Assembly: GCA_030836365.1 (NCBI GenBank)
Contig: JAURQB010000130.1
Coordinates: 1 to 19,483, forward strand
Direction of reading: 5' to 3'
DNA from: Bdellovibrionota bacterium
GTDB taxonomy: Bacteria > Bdellovibrionota > Bacteriovoracia > Bacteriovoracales > Bacteriovoracaceae
Length of the DNA: 19,483 bases
The first letter of the stretch is position 1. Every line of letters starts with the position of its first letter. Position numbers and translations under genes: made by a program. The notes below the pieces were generated by a model. The model worked only from the letters and a program-made list of their open reading frames with translations. It was not told where the DNA came from and did not search any database. This document shows positions 7,097-13,580 of this stretch, piece after piece.

Positions 7097-7284
7097 TATT
7101 CACCTAACTCAGTTGCAGTTTCATTCGCGTAATTAATTAGCTCATCATCACTAAGGTTTGCAAGTTTTTGATAATGTGCAAGCTTCTCCGTATCGGATTC
7201 AAAATCGATAAGCTCAACAAGTGCCTTTCTGGCTTCTGGAACCGTCATTCTATTTTTAAAAATTTCTATACACATAATACACAT
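7096..7284 (-). CDS. Small CxxC protein of 62 aa, upstream of yciH
   Basis: Not recognised as a named family. The start is placed at 7284 because AGGAGA lies about 6-7 nt upstream; an in-frame ATG at 7302 would put that site inside the coding region. The 62-aa product begins MCIMCIEIFKNRMTVPEARKA, a CxxC pair at residues 2 and 5 followed by two or three amphipathic helices and an acidic tail (NYANETATELGE). The CxxC could bind a metal or be redox-active. No membrane segment or signal peptide is visible, so it is cytoplasmic. Its stop overlaps the yciH start by one base, so the two are translated together. Co-transcription with an initiation factor suggests, but does not show, a ribosome-related role. 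Confidence 0.75.
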   Translation of the reverse strand: MCIMCIEIFKNRMTVPEARKALVELIDFESDTEKLAHYQKLANLSDDELINYANETATELGE

Positions 7285-7305
7285 ATCAAATCTCCTGCTC
7301 ATACT

Positions 7306-7314
7306 ATTATATCA
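7306..7314 (-). promoter_or_regulatory. Extended -10 promoter of the CxxC-yciH operon
   Basis: On the minus strand the sequence reads TGATATAAT, a perfect TGN-TATAAT extended -10 element. No good -35 is seen 17 bp further up, as expected for this promoter type. Transcription would begin near 7299, leaving a leader of about 15 nt that carries the AGGAGA site. Confidence 0.6.
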
Positions 7315-7338
7315 TAAGGATCGTTCTCACGGGAGCGC

Positions 7339-7367
7339 TTGACATCCCCCATTACCCTCGATAGAAA
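7339..7367 (+). promoter_or_regulatory. Promoter for a probably leaderless transcript
   Basis: A consensus TTGACA (7339-7344), a 17-bp spacer, and TAGAAA (7362-7367, 4 of 6). Transcription would start at about 7374-7375, which is the ATG of the following gene (7375). No Shine-Dalgarno sequence is present there, which agrees with a leaderless mRNA. Confidence 0.45.
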
Positions 7368-7374
7368 CCACCTC

Positions 7375-7977
7375 ATGAAAATAATGATAACGACAATGCT
7401 TATTTTAATCACTCACCTAAGCTATGGAAAATGTGCCGGTGATGACCTAAAGATTTCAGATATCCAGCGTTTTTTTGCACCTGGAGAAATGATAAGTAAA
7501 AAGTTTACAACTCTTGAGCTCATTAAGAGAGTTCGCAGATGTAACACTTTTTCAGGGTGTGAAAAATGGTCCTCGCCTAAAGCATCACTGCATTTAGGAG
7601 AGATGATTAACTCTAGTGAGACAGAATTAACCTACCGTCATTACCCTACCCGTGGTGAGGCTTATTTTAAGCTGACCAATCAAGGTGAACTCAAGTTGAT
7701 CATAGAGTTTTACTCTCTTGATATATCCGCGCGAGTGAAATTTGCTTCAGGAAAAAGGACGATCACTCTTCCCACCAATTCATATTATCGCCCAAGTGGA
7801 GCATTTTCTCAGCCAATGTCTTATGCATCCTACTTTGATGAGCAAGAAAAGACCCCTTTCACGCTGAAGGGAGTTATTACAAATAAATGTATTGAGCTCT
7901 CCACGAAATTGACGCAAAAAAGAGAAGGGATCATTTATGACGAATTTGAAATCAGCTTCTCAGGCGTTATAGAGTAA
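7375..7977 (+). CDS. Exported protein of 200 aa, unknown function
   Basis: Not recognised. The start is placed at ATG 7375, giving a Sec signal peptide (MKIMITTMLILITHLSYG). An upstream in-frame TTG at 7339 is the -35 box of the likely promoter rather than a start. The mature part begins KCAGDD and contains Cys in CNTFSGC and NKC, a Cys pair or disulphide arrangement. The second half reads like alternating beta strands (ELKLIIEFYSLDISARVKF, ending DEFEISFSGVIE), suggesting a beta-sandwich in the periplasm. There is no lipobox. It is transcribed away from the CxxC-yciH operon and 106 bp before the next gene on the same strand. No terminator is visible after it. Confidence 0.75.
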   Translation: MKIMITTMLILITHLSYGKCAGDDLKISDIQRFFAPGEMISKKFTTLELIKRVRRCNTFSGCEKWSSPKASLHLGEMINSSETELTYRHYPTRGEAYFKLTNQGELKLIIEFYSLDISARVKFASGKRTITLPTNSYYRPSGAFSQPMSYASYFDEQEKTPFTLKGVITNKCIELSTKLTQKREGIIYDEFEISFSGVIE

Positions 7978-8083
7978 TTTCAATCACTTGCTACATAGAA
8001 ATAATCGAATAATTTACATTTAAATTGATCAAAATCCTGAATTTGATAAGTTACTGCAGAACGATCCTGAACTGGAGACGAAC

Positions 8084-9175
8084 TTGTCTAAATTTACCTT
8101 CATATTCTCATTAATCCTTAGTTTTAACATTTTTGCCTCAAGCCACGATATACCCCGCCTACAAGCAAATTCTATAAAAATGCCAATTGGAGAGACCATC
8201 CAAATAGAGAGTTTTCTTTTAGAGGAGTCTTTCAATAATGAAAAACTAATAGAGTGGTCGGCAAAAAACCTTCTCGATGCTCAAGAATCAGCAATCCAAG
8301 TTATTCTCACTGAAAATGAAACTCGAAACGCGGATGTAGAGCTATTTTTACTTAAGTTAAAAATACGAATGGGCATGGCCAGTAATAAAACAGCTAAAAC
8401 GATTAAGGAGTATCGTGCTGTTGTAAATGAAGAAGCCAAAAAGCTCGCAGGAACCTATAGAGACTTATTCAAACGACACGAGCGAGTATCTCTTAGTATT
8501 TTAAGAACGGTGGTAAACGGAAGTATTGTCTCAGCAGGAGTTATTATCAACGGAGGAGTTGCACCAACAACTGGATTAGCGATTGGTTTTTTCTCTGGCG
8601 CCTTATCAGGTTTCTTTCAATACAATAATGCTTTTTTTCAATCTTTCGTTGACGGTAACTTTGAAAGAAACAGAAAAACAATTGAAACTAAAAAATTTGG
8701 AAATACTCGTGTGAAAACAGTTCAATTAACGAGATGGTTTTTCACCGAAGTTTCTTTGTTTGGATTAATTAATACGTTTAATTACGCCATGGGTGTTCCG
8801 ATGGGTGGTTTTGTTAGCGAGACAATCAATGTATTCAAATCAAGTTTATACGGAACGGCATCTCAAGGGATCTGGGACTCAACTATTGCCTCAGAAACGC
8901 GTGAGCAACTGAGAAATGCAGAGGGAAATTCTTCAGCGCAAGCTCGTATTCAAATGAAATCAAATATCAAAACATTTACGGTCTCGATGGCCAGTATGTT
9001 TGGAGGGGTTTTAACATTAATGGGTTCAAGCGTCGGGACTTATTCTTTAGGCGCTCTTGGTGCAGCCGGTGTTATCTACACTTATTTTTCTCACAAAAAC
9101 AAAGCGCCACAGCAAGAGAAACCTGCCAATATTAATCTTATCTTAACTAACTGTAGGATGATTTTCTCGCTTTAA
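8084..9175 (+). CDS. Predicted multi-segment membrane protein, unknown function
   Basis: Not recognised. The start is TTG 8084, with GGAG 6 nt upstream; no ATG is available until well inside the protein. The 363-aa product begins with a signal-like hydrophobic stretch (MSKFTFIFSLILSFNIFASS) and has an amphipathic helical region to about residue 140. Two hydrophobic Gly/Ala-rich blocks follow (SIVSAGVIINGGVAPTTGLA and a later one containing GALGAAGVIYTYF), each long enough for one or more membrane passes. A charged stretch with FERNRKTIETKK lies between them. The last residues (NCRMIFSL) are encoded in the 33-bp overlap with the convergent MFS gene. Function, partner and regulation cannot be told from the sequence. 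A dyad (8028-8047) stands upstream and may be regulatory. Confidence 0.75.
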   Translation: MSKFTFIFSLILSFNIFASSHDIPRLQANSIKMPIGETIQIESFLLEESFNNEKLIEWSAKNLLDAQESAIQVILTENETRNADVELFLLKLKIRMGMASNKTAKTIKEYRAVVNEEAKKLAGTYRDLFKRHERVSLSILRTVVNGSIVSAGVIINGGVAPTTGLAIGFFSGALSGFFQYNNAFFQSFVDGNFERNRKTIETKKFGNTRVKTVQLTRWFFTEVSLFGLINTFNYAMGVPMGGFVSETINVFKSSLYGTASQGIWDSTIASETREQLRNAEGNSSAQARIQMKSNIKTFTVSMASMFGGVLTLMGSSVGTYSLGALGAAGVIYTYFSHKNKAPQQEKPANINLILTNCRMIFSL

Positions 9176-10360
9176 AAAAAGCACTATTGAAAACAAGAAA
9201 AAGACACTGAAAGACAGCGCGAATTTATATTCTTCTAAGTTTAAGAAATTTATAATTTTTAGCATCATCGAAAAGATAATCTCTGAGCCAAAAAATGTGC
9301 TAAAAACCAATAAGTTCATTACGCCCATTGAAATCGAACGATAAGAAGGATCAATCGTTCTAAAAAGCCGGTTAATGTAAATGAGATGTGCCCCCGCAAA
9401 AACAAGACCCATTAAAAACTTTATGAGAATCATACAAAATATTAGGACAAATTTTTGAGGGATAAAAATACTCAAACAAAGAAGACCAACAAAAAACACA
9501 ACGGGGTATTTCATCCATTGAATGATAATAGATTCTTCAACTTTTTTTAATTTTTGGTTAAAGTAGACTAAGCTAATAACAGTGCTTAACAAGCCTGTCG
9601 CCTGAATTAAAAAGTTATCACTCTTTGAGATACCTAACTCATTTAAGTAAAAAATTAGCGTCGGCCCAAATAACGGTTCAAAGAAAACGAATAAAAATAT
9701 AAAGTGCAGTTCTTTTTTTTTCAATAAGCTTTTTAGAACAACCACGACATCAGAAAAACTTATTTTTTTATCTCGAGAGTGCTCTGTTGGCGTTTTCATA
9801 GGGAGGAGAAAAATGATTCGTAAAGCACCAATAAATCCCACACCAAAAATAAACCAGACAAGACCAATTTCGCCCTCTAATTTTTCGGTCACATTTTTTA
9901 GGGCCAATACTCCAATAAAGCTAAAGGTCGCCCAAGTCACCCGCAGTCTAGTAAAAAAAGAATTTACTTTATCTTTAGGAATTTGGGGATGAATAAACGG
10001 CCACCAAAAGGTATCGCCAAAGGCGGTTAAGTAAAAATAAAAAAACACACCAATTAAAGCAATAAACGCCGGGAATTCATAAAACAAATACCCCCCCGTA
10101 CAAAACGCCAATACCAAATGAGCGGCGAGAAAATTCCCTATAAGAAGATTCTTAATCTTCGCCCCGGAGGTAAAAATTGAGAGAAGTACTTGGAAAATAT
10201 TGGTCAAAGATAAAAGAGATAATAACAAAAGAGCATCAGAGTCGCTAAAGCTCATTTCTTTTAAGAGAAATGGTAATCCAAAATTTCGAATGGCAACAAA
10301 ACAAAGAACCCCGCAACATTGTGCAAAACACGAAAGAAGCAGGGTTTTTTGAATATTCAT
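9143..10360 (-). CDS. MFS-like integral membrane transporter
   Basis: A 405-aa very hydrophobic protein with about 11-12 membrane segments in two halves, separated by a charged cytoplasmic loop near the middle (MKTPTEHSRDKKIS). Its length and layout fit the major facilitator superfamily. Between segments 2 and 3, where that family carries its loop motif, only a weak match is visible, so the assignment is to a superfamily and no substrate can be named. It follows the TPP II-like protease gene by only 12 bp and is very probably in the same operon, which would suit uptake of di- or tripeptides released by the protease; this is inference. The ribosome-binding site is weak (AAAAATCTTAAAAAATG), suggesting coupling. 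The coding strand contains an A9 and a G7 run. Its 3' end overlaps the convergent gene by 33 bp. Confidence 0.75.
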   Translation of the reverse strand: MNIQKTLLLSCFAQCCGVLCFVAIRNFGLPFLLKEMSFSDSDALLLLSLLSLTNIFQVLLSIFTSGAKIKNLLIGNFLAAHLVLAFCTGGYLFYEFPAFIALIGVFFYFYLTAFGDTFWWPFIHPQIPKDKVNSFFTRLRVTWATFSFIGVLALKNVTEKLEGEIGLVWFIFGVGFIGALRIIFLLPMKTPTEHSRDKKISFSDVVVVLKSLLKKKELHFIFLFVFFEPLFGPTLIFYLNELGISKSDNFLIQATGLLSTVISLVYFNQKLKKVEESIIIQWMKYPVVFFVGLLCLSIFIPQKFVLIFCMILIKFLMGLVFAGAHLIYINRLFRTIDPSYRSISMGVMNLLVFSTFFGSEIIFSMMLKIINFLNLEEYKFALSFSVFFLFSIVLFLKRENHPTVS

Positions 10361-10372
10361 TTTTTAAGATTT

Positions 10373-12289
10373 TTATTCGATGTCAGAGACAGCAGGAAAG
10401 ATTTTTAATTTTCCTAAAGTAATTCGTCCACCAATTAAAGGCTCAAATACTAACTCATAATCACCGGCAGAAAAGTTTATACTTCTTGGTCTAATACTTG
10501 TTGTTGCAAGAGGACTAAGCGTTGACACTTTTGACCAAACTTCATCAACTAAGGACTCATCTCTTACCTCATAGAAAAACCCTTGGGCGAGATCCACACC
10601 TGGAGCCAAATCAAAAATAAAGCATTGAACATCAACAGTTACAGGTGAATCAATGAGCTCCTCGTCCTCGACAATAATATGCCCAGAGGAAGATTCAATT
10701 TCAGATACATTGGAAGATCTTTTTGACTGATAACAAGCAACTCGAAAATAAGTTAAATCCGGTACAACCGGTGACTGAATAGATGCAGAGTATGTACCTT
10801 TTTTATTAACCTCATAACTAAATTTAAAGCTCATGTTATCAAGTGATTGAACATATCCACTTTTGATTGGCGCGATCAATGATCTAATTCCGAAATATCC
10901 TTTTATTTTGGAGCGTCCGTTATTTTGTACAAGAATACTTCCATCTACTGTTGTAACAGAGGTTTTACTTTCTAACATGATCGGCTTCAGCCGAGTGAAA
11001 AAACTGAGGTCTTGATTTCCTCGATAACGAGAAAACGCAAGTTGGTATGTTTCTCCAGGGTTCAGTGCATACCCCACATCTAAATCATCGCCACCACTAA
11101 CTGAGCCAGATTGTATGCGAACACCATCCTTGTTGTAGAGTCGATAAGTAATTCGCCCACCAGACGCTTCTGAGAAATCAACACTTAGTTGAATACCATT
11201 TGTTTTTTCACCCGCTTTAAAATGAATACGATCTGCCTTCTCCGGAGATAATGTAATTTCTTTTTTTACTACCTTGTTAAATATTGGTTGGTTCAAAACC
11301 GTTATTGGAAAAACCGATAATACTTGTTTTGTTTGACGATCAACTAGCCGAACTTCACCAAAGTGCTCTGAAACATCGCGATCAAGTTGTTCATAATTGG
11401 CCGTTAAACTAAATGCTGCTCCACCGTCATGAGTTAACCATGTGCGCTCAGGGCCAATTAGCCAATCATGGGAGTATTCAATATCAACGACCGTCAATGC
11501 CTGACGATCTTCGAGGTTAAGATTTTCTAGATTGAACTCACCATAAACAGAAATGCGAAACTCTTCGCTGCTAGGCGCATCCTGTAACCGAATAAGCCTA
11601 CCCATGGCAGTCATATTATCTCGTCTTGGAGAAGTTGTAGAGCCAATGAGAGTGAGCTTTGAGATTTTTCCTTGAATAATATTTCTATAAGCAGTGAGGG
11701 CTTCTTCAATTTGAGGTAGTCCAAAGCCCTGAAAAACAAAAGGTGTACTTTGAAGTTTTTTTCCTGACAATTTAATAGCAGAAACAACGCTTCCCACGTC
11801 AACCGGTAAACCAACTTGTTTAATCGCCGAAATTAAAACCGCACTAAAACCGGCTAATGCAGGAGCTGCTGAGCTCGTTCCACTAAAACTTCTTGCCGGA
11901 CTTTCAGCATCGCTATGAGTAAGGCTTGCCAGTGGCGATATAACAGTTGGGCCCATTCCAAAGTCTCCTCCTGGGCCGCGGGAAGAATAATAAACAATTT
12001 GACCTTGCTCATCTACTCCTGTTGCTCCATGAACAAGCGCATCCATTTCTTTTGAAATAAAAGCTCCTGCAACAAGAGAATTTCTAGGGTAAATTAAACT
12101 ACGGTTCATACTTCCTAAGCCTGGGCCATTATTGCCGGCCGAAAACACGAGTAAGACTCCGTATTTTTCAATTAAATGATTCAACGCTCGGCTCATCTGT
12201 TTCTGTGACGCCGCCGAGTGAAAATAAAAAGAGTAGGACATGTTGATAACTTCTGCACCACTCTCAGCAAGTGTAGCGATTCCAGTTAG
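10373..12289 (-). CDS. TPP II-like secreted subtilase, C-terminal part (-1 frame, Asn and Ser)
   Basis: This segment continues the protease that begins at 13251, in the -1 frame. Read from the slippery site it is 638 aa, giving a 959-aa joined product. The junction reads seamlessly: AYTIGNF then LTGIATLAESGAEVINMSYS, the normal subtilase helix and strand before the oxyanion region. Active-site residues are Asn374 (FSAGNNGPG) and Ser460 (FSGTSSAAPA) in joined numbering. After the catalytic domain, FVFQGFGLPQIEEALTAY and a WLTHDGGAAFSLTANYEQLD...FPITVLNQP section match the layout of tripeptidyl peptidase II. About 300 further residues look like beta-sandwich domains. An ATG at 12241 is in frame, but starting there would cut the catalytic domain and has no ribosome-binding site. 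Either expressed by frameshifting or half of a damaged gene. Confidence 0.8.
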   Translation of the reverse strand, partial: LTGIATLAESGAEVINMSYSFYFHSAASQKQMSRALNHLIEKYGVLLVFSAGNNGPGLGSMNRSLIYPRNSLVAGAFISKEMDALVHGATGVDEQGQIVYYSSRGPGGDFGMGPTVISPLASLTHSDAESPARSFSGTSSAAPALAGFSAVLISAIKQVGLPVDVGSVVSAIKLSGKKLQSTPFVFQGFGLPQIEEALTAYRNIIQGKISKLTLIGSTTSPRRDNMTAMGRLIRLQDAPSSEEFRISVYGEFNLENLNLEDRQALTVVDIEYSHDWLIGPERTWLTHDGGAAFSLTANYEQLDRDVSEHFGEVRLVDRQTKQVLSVFPITVLNQPIFNKVVKKEITLSPEKADRIHFKAGEKTNGIQLSVDFSEASGGRITYRLYNKDGVRIQSGSVSGGDDLDVGYALNPGETYQLAFSRYRGNQDLSFFTRLKPIMLESKTSVTTVDGSILVQNNGRSKIKGYFGIRSLIAPIKSGYVQSLDNMSFKFSYEVNKKGTYSASIQSPVVPDLTYFRVACYQSKRSSNVSEIESSSGHIIVEDEELIDSPVTVDVQCFIFDLAPGVDLAQGFFYEVRDESLVDEVWSKVSTLSPLATTSIRPRSINFSAGDYELVFEPLIGGRITLGKLKIFPAVSDIE

Positions 12290-12295
12290 AAATTT
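12286..12295 (-). other. Candidate -1 ribosomal frameshift site
   Basis: On the minus strand the zero frame reads GGA AAT TTC TAA. The heptamer A AAT TTC (12295-12289) fits the X XXY YYZ rule, and the stop codon TAA (12288-12286) follows directly. A -1 shift makes the next codon CTA and enters the downstream frame, which is open from 12322 to 10373. A purine-rich AGAAGAGAGAG ends 13 nt upstream. A weak bulged hairpin (CTTGCTG / CAGAAG, 12271-12250) lies 17 nt downstream. A plain one-base deletion at this spot would give the same picture. Confidence 0.5.
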
Positions 12296-13251
12296 CCAAT
12301 GGTGTAAGCTCTCTCTTCTGGCTTAAATGACATTTCGGAGAGGTCATAATCAACAATCTGTGCCCCAGGGGCGAGTCCATCAAATTGGCCAAATAAGTTA
12401 TGTCCGGCCATTACTGAAGCAACGCCTTCTCCATGGGAGTCACCTTTCCACTCGCCTTCATTGATTGTTAATGTTTTATTTTTAAGATCAATTTCGGCCA
12501 TTAGCGGAACAATTCGATTGCTCGCCCAGGAGGTATAATCCCCAAAATGAAAGAAGCTTCGCTGGCAATCTCTCTTTTCATAATTGTTATTGAGGTCTAA
12601 ATCATGACAGAGAAACTCTCCCTTATCATTAACAATAACGGCAAAATTTAGAATCGTTCGCTCTCCGTCTCCGTTATAATCCCCTTTAAATTTTTTCTCA
12701 TCAAAAGCAACAATATAATTTGGTTTTAATTCTTTTCCTTCAAAGTTGATAAAAGTATCCGTATTTTCGACAAGCTCAAAAGTGTATGCTGAAGAGTGAG
12801 AAAAATGAGCAAGGTATTTTCTCTCTCCCGTTGTCGTTGTTTTGAAACCAGAGTGGTGAGGTGAAATACCGTCATCGATAACGCCGGTGATGACTTGGCG
12901 TCCGTCATAAGTAGGATACTTTTTTAGAAAAGCCGGGAGGCCGAATTCTTTTTTTGCCAAGGCATAAACTTTTGAATCGTTTTCACTCACGTTAATTTTA
13001 GACATTGCCGTGACATCAATAACTGCATCATTGAAGTAGTCTGCCTTTTCGAATGATTTCTTTTTTCTTTTGCTTTTAAGACACGTTTCTTGGGCCATTG
13101 ATAAATTGATGGTCTCAACATAAGAGTCATTAAAAGATATTTGGCATTGCTTTAAAAGAGATGCTGTCGCATTATTTTTAATAAAAACAGTATTTTTTGA
13201 TAGCACCACAGAGCTAAAGATTGTGGCCATTAAGAAGATCGTTAATTTCAT
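12286..13251 (-). CDS. TPP II-like secreted subtilase, N-terminal part (Asp and His)
   Basis: The 321-aa zero-frame product begins with a signal peptide (MKLTIFLMATIFSSVVLS; AAAGG lies about 7 nt before the ATG). A roughly 90-aa N-terminal region with two Cys follows, then the first half of a subtilase domain. The stretch FLKKYPTYDGRQVITGVIDD corresponds to the FLxRYPEYDGRGVxIAVLDT of tripeptidyl peptidase II. Asp126 is in VIDDG and His273 in SHGEGVASVMAG. The Asp-His spacing of 147 residues is far longer than in subtilisin and matches the insertion typical of TPP II. FDGLAPGAQIVDYDL follows, and translation in this frame stops shortly after, without Asn or Ser. On its own this fragment cannot be an active protease. 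With the -1 frame it makes a complete one. TPP II removes tripeptides from N-termini; a signal peptide would put this version outside the cytoplasm. Confidence 0.85.
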   Translation of the reverse strand: MKLTIFLMATIFSSVVLSKNTVFIKNNATASLLKQCQISFNDSYVETINLSMAQETCLKSKRKKKSFEKADYFNDAVIDVTAMSKINVSENDSKVYALAKKEFGLPAFLKKYPTYDGRQVITGVIDDGISPHHSGFKTTTTGERKYLAHFSHSSAYTFELVENTDTFINFEGKELKPNYIVAFDEKKFKGDYNGDGERTILNFAVIVNDKGEFLCHDLDLNNNYEKRDCQRSFFHFGDYTSWASNRIVPLMAEIDLKNKTLTINEGEWKGDSHGEGVASVMAGHNLFGQFDGLAPGAQIVDYDLSEMSFKPEERAYTIGNF

Positions 13252-13277
13252 TGGTTAACCTTTGTTATTTCAAGCAC

Positions 13278-13307
13278 TTGATATCATTAGTGCCTTAAAT
13301 CTTTCAA
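13278..13307 (-). promoter_or_regulatory. Promoter of the TPP II-like protease gene, with a dyad over the -10
   Basis: On the minus strand: TTGAAA (13307-13302), an 18-bp spacer, then TGA-TATCAA, an extended -10 (13283-13278). Transcription would start near 13271, 20 nt before the ATG at 13251. The -10 lies inside a dyad, GCACT at 13274-13278 and AGTGC at 13289-13293, around GATATC, which could be an operator. Confidence 0.4.
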
Positions 13308-13344
13308 GGTATAAAAATAAATAAAAAAATCATAAATTACTGAA

Positions 13345-13572
13345 ATGACATTAATTTTATTTGAAGTAAAAGTCGATAACAGGATCATGAAAAGTATGAG
13401 GCATACTCAATCACGAAGATTGAATACTTTTAGACTAATTCTTCTACTCGGGATCGCGCTATCAGGGATGTTGTTTACGAACGTAACCAAGGTTCAAAAA
13501 ACATTAGGTGAAGCTTACTCAGCTGGAGCATTAAATCTCCCTCGTATTAATGACGACAAAAGACCTTATTGA
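13345..13572 (+). CDS. Possible small single-pass membrane protein
   Basis: Not recognised and not certain to be a gene. The frame is open for 75 codons from ATG 13345. Better-placed starts are ATG 13387 and ATG 13396; AGGA at 13381-13384 is 11 nt before the latter. From 13396 it would encode 58 aa: a basic N-terminus (RHTQSRRLNTFR), one membrane segment (LILLLGIALSGMLFTNV) and a short polar tail ending DDKRPY. Basic residues before the segment predict an N-in topology or an uncleaved signal anchor. It is divergent from the TPP II-like protease and ends 8 bp before the convergent pirin gene. The start region folds into competing hairpins (13390-13431). Alternatively this 330-bp interval encodes only a leader or a small RNA. 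Confidence 0.45.
   Translation: MTLILFEVKVDNRIMKSMRHTQSRRLNTFRLILLLGIALSGMLFTNVTKVQKTLGEAYSAGALNLPRINDDKRPY
13390..13431 (+). promoter_or_regulatory. Competing hairpins over the small ORF start
   Basis: AAAAGTAT (13390-13397) pairs perfectly with ATACTTTT (13424-13431), enclosing TCAATC-ACGAA-GATTGA (13407-13423). The alternative hairpin GTATG-AGG-CATAC (13394-13406) uses the same left bases. The ATG at 13396 is in the stem in both folds, so this could control translation of the small ORF. Confidence 0.4.
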
Positions 13573-13580
13573 ATTTTTGA

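Noticed and set aside
12241..12243. ATG at 12241 as the start of an independent subtilase gene
   Set aside because: It lies inside the strand before the oxyanion site, has no ribosome-binding site, would lack Asp and His, and the 16 codons upstream in this frame continue the family pattern.
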